Shown here: piece after piece, positions 61,343 to 64,000 of the stretch
Numbering within the stretch: position 1 is the stretch's first letter
Layout: every line of letters starts with the position of its first letter
DNA from: Antiquaquibacter metalliresistens
GTDB lineage: Bacteria; Actinomycetota; Actinomycetes; Actinomycetales; Microbacteriaceae
DNA length: 64,000 nt
Assembly (NCBI RefSeq): GCF_029211225.1
Contig: NZ_JARGEM010000003.1
Span: 62,001-126,000 of the forward strand
Direction: 5' to 3'
Notes under the pieces: model-generated
The model's input: only the letters and a program-made list of their open reading frames with translations
Told to the model about the DNA's origin: nothing
Database searches by the model: none
Position numbers and translations under genes: made by a program

Positions 61343-63424
61343 ATGCACCGCCTCACCCGTTTCATCGCCGGCCGCCGCACGTCGTGGATCGTGCTCGCCG
61401 TCGCACTGCTCGCCGCCGCGGCCGTCTTCGCACTCGGCTCGGGCTCCGAGAAGGAGACCGCGCCCGGCGTCGGGCTGCCGGCATCCGCCGAGTCCGAGCT
61501 CGTCGCCGCGGCCCAGGAGAACCTGCCCGGCGCCGACTCCACGAGCGCGCTGCTCGTCTTCAGCCGCGATGGTGACGAGCTGACCGAGGCCGACCTCGAC
61601 GCGGTGGCCGCGGCATCCGCCGATCTCGCGGAGTTCAGCACCGAGGGCTTCGTGCCGCCGCCCACCATCTCCGACGACGGCACGGCTGCGCTCGTGGTCG
61701 TGCCGCTGGAGGCGGAGTCGGATGTCACGGCCCAAGCCGACCGCGCCGCCGAGCTGCGCGCCACCGCCAACGCCGACCTGCCCTCCGGTCTCACGGCCCT
61801 GCTCACCGGAGCCGAGGGCTTCGCGGTGGATGTCGCCGCTGTCTTCAAGGGCGCGGACTTCACGCTGTTGCTGACCACGGTGATCGTCGTGGCCGTGTTG
61901 CTGCTGATCACCTACCGCAGCCCGTGGCTGTGGCTCGTGCCGCTGACCGTGGTCGGCCTCGCGGACGGCCTGTCGGGCATCGTCGCGGCCCGGGTCGCCG
62001 CCCTCGCCGGCATCGCCCTGGATGCCTCGGTCACCGGCATCCTCTCGGTACTGGTCTTCGGCGCCGGCACGAACTACGCGCTGCTGCTCATCGCCCGCTA
62101 CCGCGACGAGTTGCGCCTGGTGGAGGATCGCCGCGAGGCGATGTCCAGGGCGCTGCGCGGTGCGGGACCTGCGATCATCGCGAGCGGCAGCACGGTCGTG
62201 CTCGCCCTGCTCACGCTGGTCTTCGCGCAGCTCGAGGGCAACCGTGCGCTCGGCATCGCCTGCGCCACCGGTGTCGTGATCGCCATGCTCTTCGCGCTCT
62301 TCGTGCTGCCCGCCGCCCTCGTGCAGTTCGGTCGCGGCCTGTTCTGGCCTGTCGTGCCCAGATTCGGCACGGAGGGCTCCGCCGAGCGCGGCGTGTGGCG
62401 CAAACTCGGCACGCTCGTCTCCCGCAAGCCGGTGGTCGTGGCCATCGTCGGCGCCCTCGTGCTCGGCGCCCTCGCGCTCGGCACGACGCAGATCAAGGTC
62501 GGCCTCGCGCAGACCGAGCGCTTCACCGCGGTGCCGGAGGCGGTCGTGGGGCAGGAGATCATCGCGGACGCCTTCTCCGCGGGCAGCGGTTCCCCGGCGG
62601 CGGTCATCACGAACGCGGCCTACGCCGATGAGGTGGCGGATGCCGCGGCATCCGTCGACGGCGTCGTCTCGGCCACGGTCGGCGAGACCGACGGCGAGAT
62701 CACCCAGGTGAACGTCGTGCTCGACGCGGCAGCGGAGACCTCGGAGTCCTTCGCCGCGATCGACGCGCTGCGGGCGGAGCTGTCGTCGATCGACGGTGCC
62801 GACGCGATCGTGGGCGGGCTCGACGCGCAGTCCCTCGACGTGGCCCGCGCCCAGCAGGCCGATCAGGATCTGGTGATCCCGCTCATCCTCGCCCTCGTCT
62901 TCCTCGTGCTCGTGATCCTGCTGCGCGCACTCGTCGCGCCCCTGTTGCTGCTGGCCACGGTCGTCGCGAGCTTCTTCGCGAGCCTCGGCGCGAGCTGGCT
63001 GCTGTTCGAGAGCGTGTTCGGCTTCCCGGCGATCGACACCAACGTGGTGCTGTTCAGCTTCCTGTTCCTGGTGGCCCTGGGTGTGGACTACAACATCTTC
63101 CTCGTCACCCGCGCGCGCGAGGAGACCGTCGCGCACGGCACCAAGGAGGGCATGATCCGCGCGTTGTCGTCGACGGGCGGCGTGATCACGAGCGCCGGCA
63201 TCCTGCTCGCGGCCGTGTTCGCGGTGCTCGGGGTGCTGCCGCTGATCACGCTCACGCAGATCGGCATCATCGTGTGCATCGGCGTGCTGCTCGACACCCT
63301 GCTCGTGCGCACCGTGATTGTGCCGTCACTGGCCTTCATCACGGGGGAGCGCTTCTGGTGGCCGAGCCGGGTCGCCTCGGTCGGCGCGGTCGTGCGCACC
63401 ACCGGCAACGGCGTGCAGCACTAG
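61343..63424 (+). CDS. MMPL/RND-family exporter
   Basis: 693 residues from the ATG at 61343, which has GAAGGA 5 nt upstream; ATG 61337 overlaps that site. Twelve helices in two repeats: TM1, an extracellular domain, then TM2-6 with VTGILSVLVFGAGTNYALLL, repeated as FSFLFLVALGVDYNIFLVTR. It should export lipids or drugs using proton motive force. Induced by the MarR-type gene's ligand in all likelihood. Its stop overlaps that of the M23 gene. Confidence 0.93.
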   Translation: MHRLTRFIAGRRTSWIVLAVALLAAAAVFALGSGSEKETAPGVGLPASAESELVAAAQENLPGADSTSALLVFSRDGDELTEADLDAVAAASADLAEFSTEGFVPPPTISDDGTAALVVVPLEAESDVTAQADRAAELRATANADLPSGLTALLTGAEGFAVDVAAVFKGADFTLLLTTVIVVAVLLLITYRSPWLWLVPLTVVGLADGLSGIVAARVAALAGIALDASVTGILSVLVFGAGTNYALLLIARYRDELRLVEDRREAMSRALRGAGPAIIASGSTVVLALLTLVFAQLEGNRALGIACATGVVIAMLFALFVLPAALVQFGRGLFWPVVPRFGTEGSAERGVWRKLGTLVSRKPVVVAIVGALVLGALALGTTQIKVGLAQTERFTAVPEAVVGQEIIADAFSAGSGSPAAVITNAAYADEVADAAASVDGVVSATVGETDGEITQVNVVLDAAAETSESFAAIDALRAELSSIDGADAIVGGLDAQSLDVARAQQADQDLVIPLILALVFLVLVILLRALVAPLLLLATVVASFFASLGASWLLFESVFGFPAIDTNVVLFSFLFLVALGVDYNIFLVTRAREETVAHGTKEGMIRALSSTGGVITSAGILLAAVFAVLGVLPLITLTQIGIIVCIGVLLDTLLVRTVIVPSLAFITGERFWWPSRVASVGAVVRTTGNGVQH

Positions 63425-63879
63425 CGGGTCGGCAGCAGCACGGAGAACGGCAGCCCGCCCAGCAGGCGCAGCGGATTGACGTACTCCCCGTCGAGGCGCA
63501 CGCCGAAGTGCAGGCACGGGGATGCGCAGTGCCCGGGCACCACGGAGCCGATCGCCTCGCCGCGCCGCACCGGGGCACCCGCCGTCAGCGTCGAGGTGAC
63601 CGGCTCGTAGCTGGAGATGAGGCCGCCCGGATGCCGGATCGAGAGCACCGGACGGTCCACCACCACCCCGGCGAAGTGCACCACCCCGGCGGCGGGCGCG
63701 AACACCGTGCCGCCGGGTGCGCGCACATCGATGCCGCGGTGACCGGAGCCGTAGGGGGTGGCCGGTGCGATGTAGGGGCGCACGATCTCGTGCGGCGGTG
63801 CCACCGGCCACGCCCAGCTCGGGTCGGGCACGGCGAGCGGGAGCAGCAGGAGGCTCAGGAGGGCGATGGCGCGTCGCAT
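63421..63879 (-). CDS. M23-family peptidase (LytM-like), degenerate active site
   Basis: 152 residues with a signal peptide (AIALLSLLLLPLAVPDPSWA). HRGIDVRAPGGTVFAPAAG has the first zinc His and Asp. The second site is CLHFGVRL: the usual HLHF has lost its first His to Cys, as commonly seen in the rpsB-linked actinobacterial subgroup. It is probably a peptidoglycan-binding or weak endopeptidase protein. Divergent from the rpsB leader. Confidence 0.85.
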   Translation of the reverse strand: MRRAIALLSLLLLPLAVPDPSWAWPVAPPHEIVRPYIAPATPYGSGHRGIDVRAPGGTVFAPAAGVVHFAGVVVDRPVLSIRHPGGLISSYEPVTSTLTAGAPVRRGEAIGSVVPGHCASPCLHFGVRLDGEYVNPLRLLGGLPFSVLLPTR

Positions 63880-63953
63880 CCCTCCACGATCGCGCGACGG
63901 TCGTCCCCGCGGGCGGGCGGGGACGGGGCGGTGGAGAACCCGGGCGCTGGTGC

Positions 63954-64000
63954 TACCATTGGGGACAGCATCCGGGCAACCGGGTGACTACGCGTGCCCG
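63954..64000 (+). promoter_or_regulatory. promoter and start of the rpsB leader, cut by window end
   Basis: TACCAT at 63954-63959 is a possible -10. The transcribed region that follows contains CCGGGCAACCGGG, a short stem. By gene order this should be the leader of the rpsB-tsf operon, which begins beyond the window. Confidence 0.4.

Overview
The window is about 70% GC throughout, with dense, tightly packed genes on both strands. It looks like a chromosomal stretch of an actinobacterium of the Microbacteriaceae type. Supporting signs are the tRNA-Pro / tig / clpP1 / clpP2 / clpX order, a mycobacterial-type RpiB, a group II truncated haemoglobin, the xerC / M23 peptidase / rpsB-leader neighbourhood, the paired clpP genes, and many genes that begin exactly 6 nt after a TANNNT -10 box (leaderless mRNAs). 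No prophage, insertion sequence or CRISPR array is visible; most of the window is ordinary core genome.

Layout. 1-2.1 kb: 3' end of a GH78 rhamnosidase and two thioesterases. 2.1-9.5 kb: a conserved unknown, a 20-bp tandem repeat ending in a perfect palindrome, a DUF2510 membrane protein, an FAD dehydrogenase, a META lipoprotein, an HxlR regulator divergent from its likely quinone-reductase target, truncated haemoglobin, MscS channel, GNAT. 9.5-17.5 kb: PepN, unknown protein, RpiB, Nei-type glycosylase, PaiB-like protein, amidohydrolase, DUF559 protein. 17.6-24.5 kb: Dps, a LuxR-type two-component system with a palindromic promoter, a 1218-residue polytopic membrane protein. 24.5-31.3 kb: small proteins, the pstSCAB phosphate operon (PHO-box repeats and twin 18-bp operator-like sites) with a pseudo-receiver regulator at its end, and a convergent arsR/arsC-like pair. 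31.4-34.6 kb: lipoproteins and a lower-GC patch with two HEPN-like genes beside a tRNA-Gly whose 3' end is repeated. 34.7-44 kb: a CASTOR/POLLUX-type channel, tRNA-Pro, tig, clpP1, clpP2, a copper trio on the opposite strand, clpX. 44-56.6 kb: two sugar clusters (MFS + GH2 + DUF2804; ROK regulator + ABC importer + GH15 + GH31). 56.6-64 kb: membrane proteins, a BenE transporter without a canonical start codon, a phosphoesterase, XerC, MarR/MMPL, an M23 peptidase and the rpsB leader.

The most unusual content is intergenic. One hairpin element recurs three times with identical geometry (two 21-nt arms, a 16-nt loop, 58 bp in all). A second hairpin family recurs around the gene between tig and clpP1. 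Both families have copies between divergent promoters, so neither is simply a terminator. Together with the ATC-start candidate, the pst operator pair and the repeated tRNA-Gly 3' end, these are the parts most worth following up.
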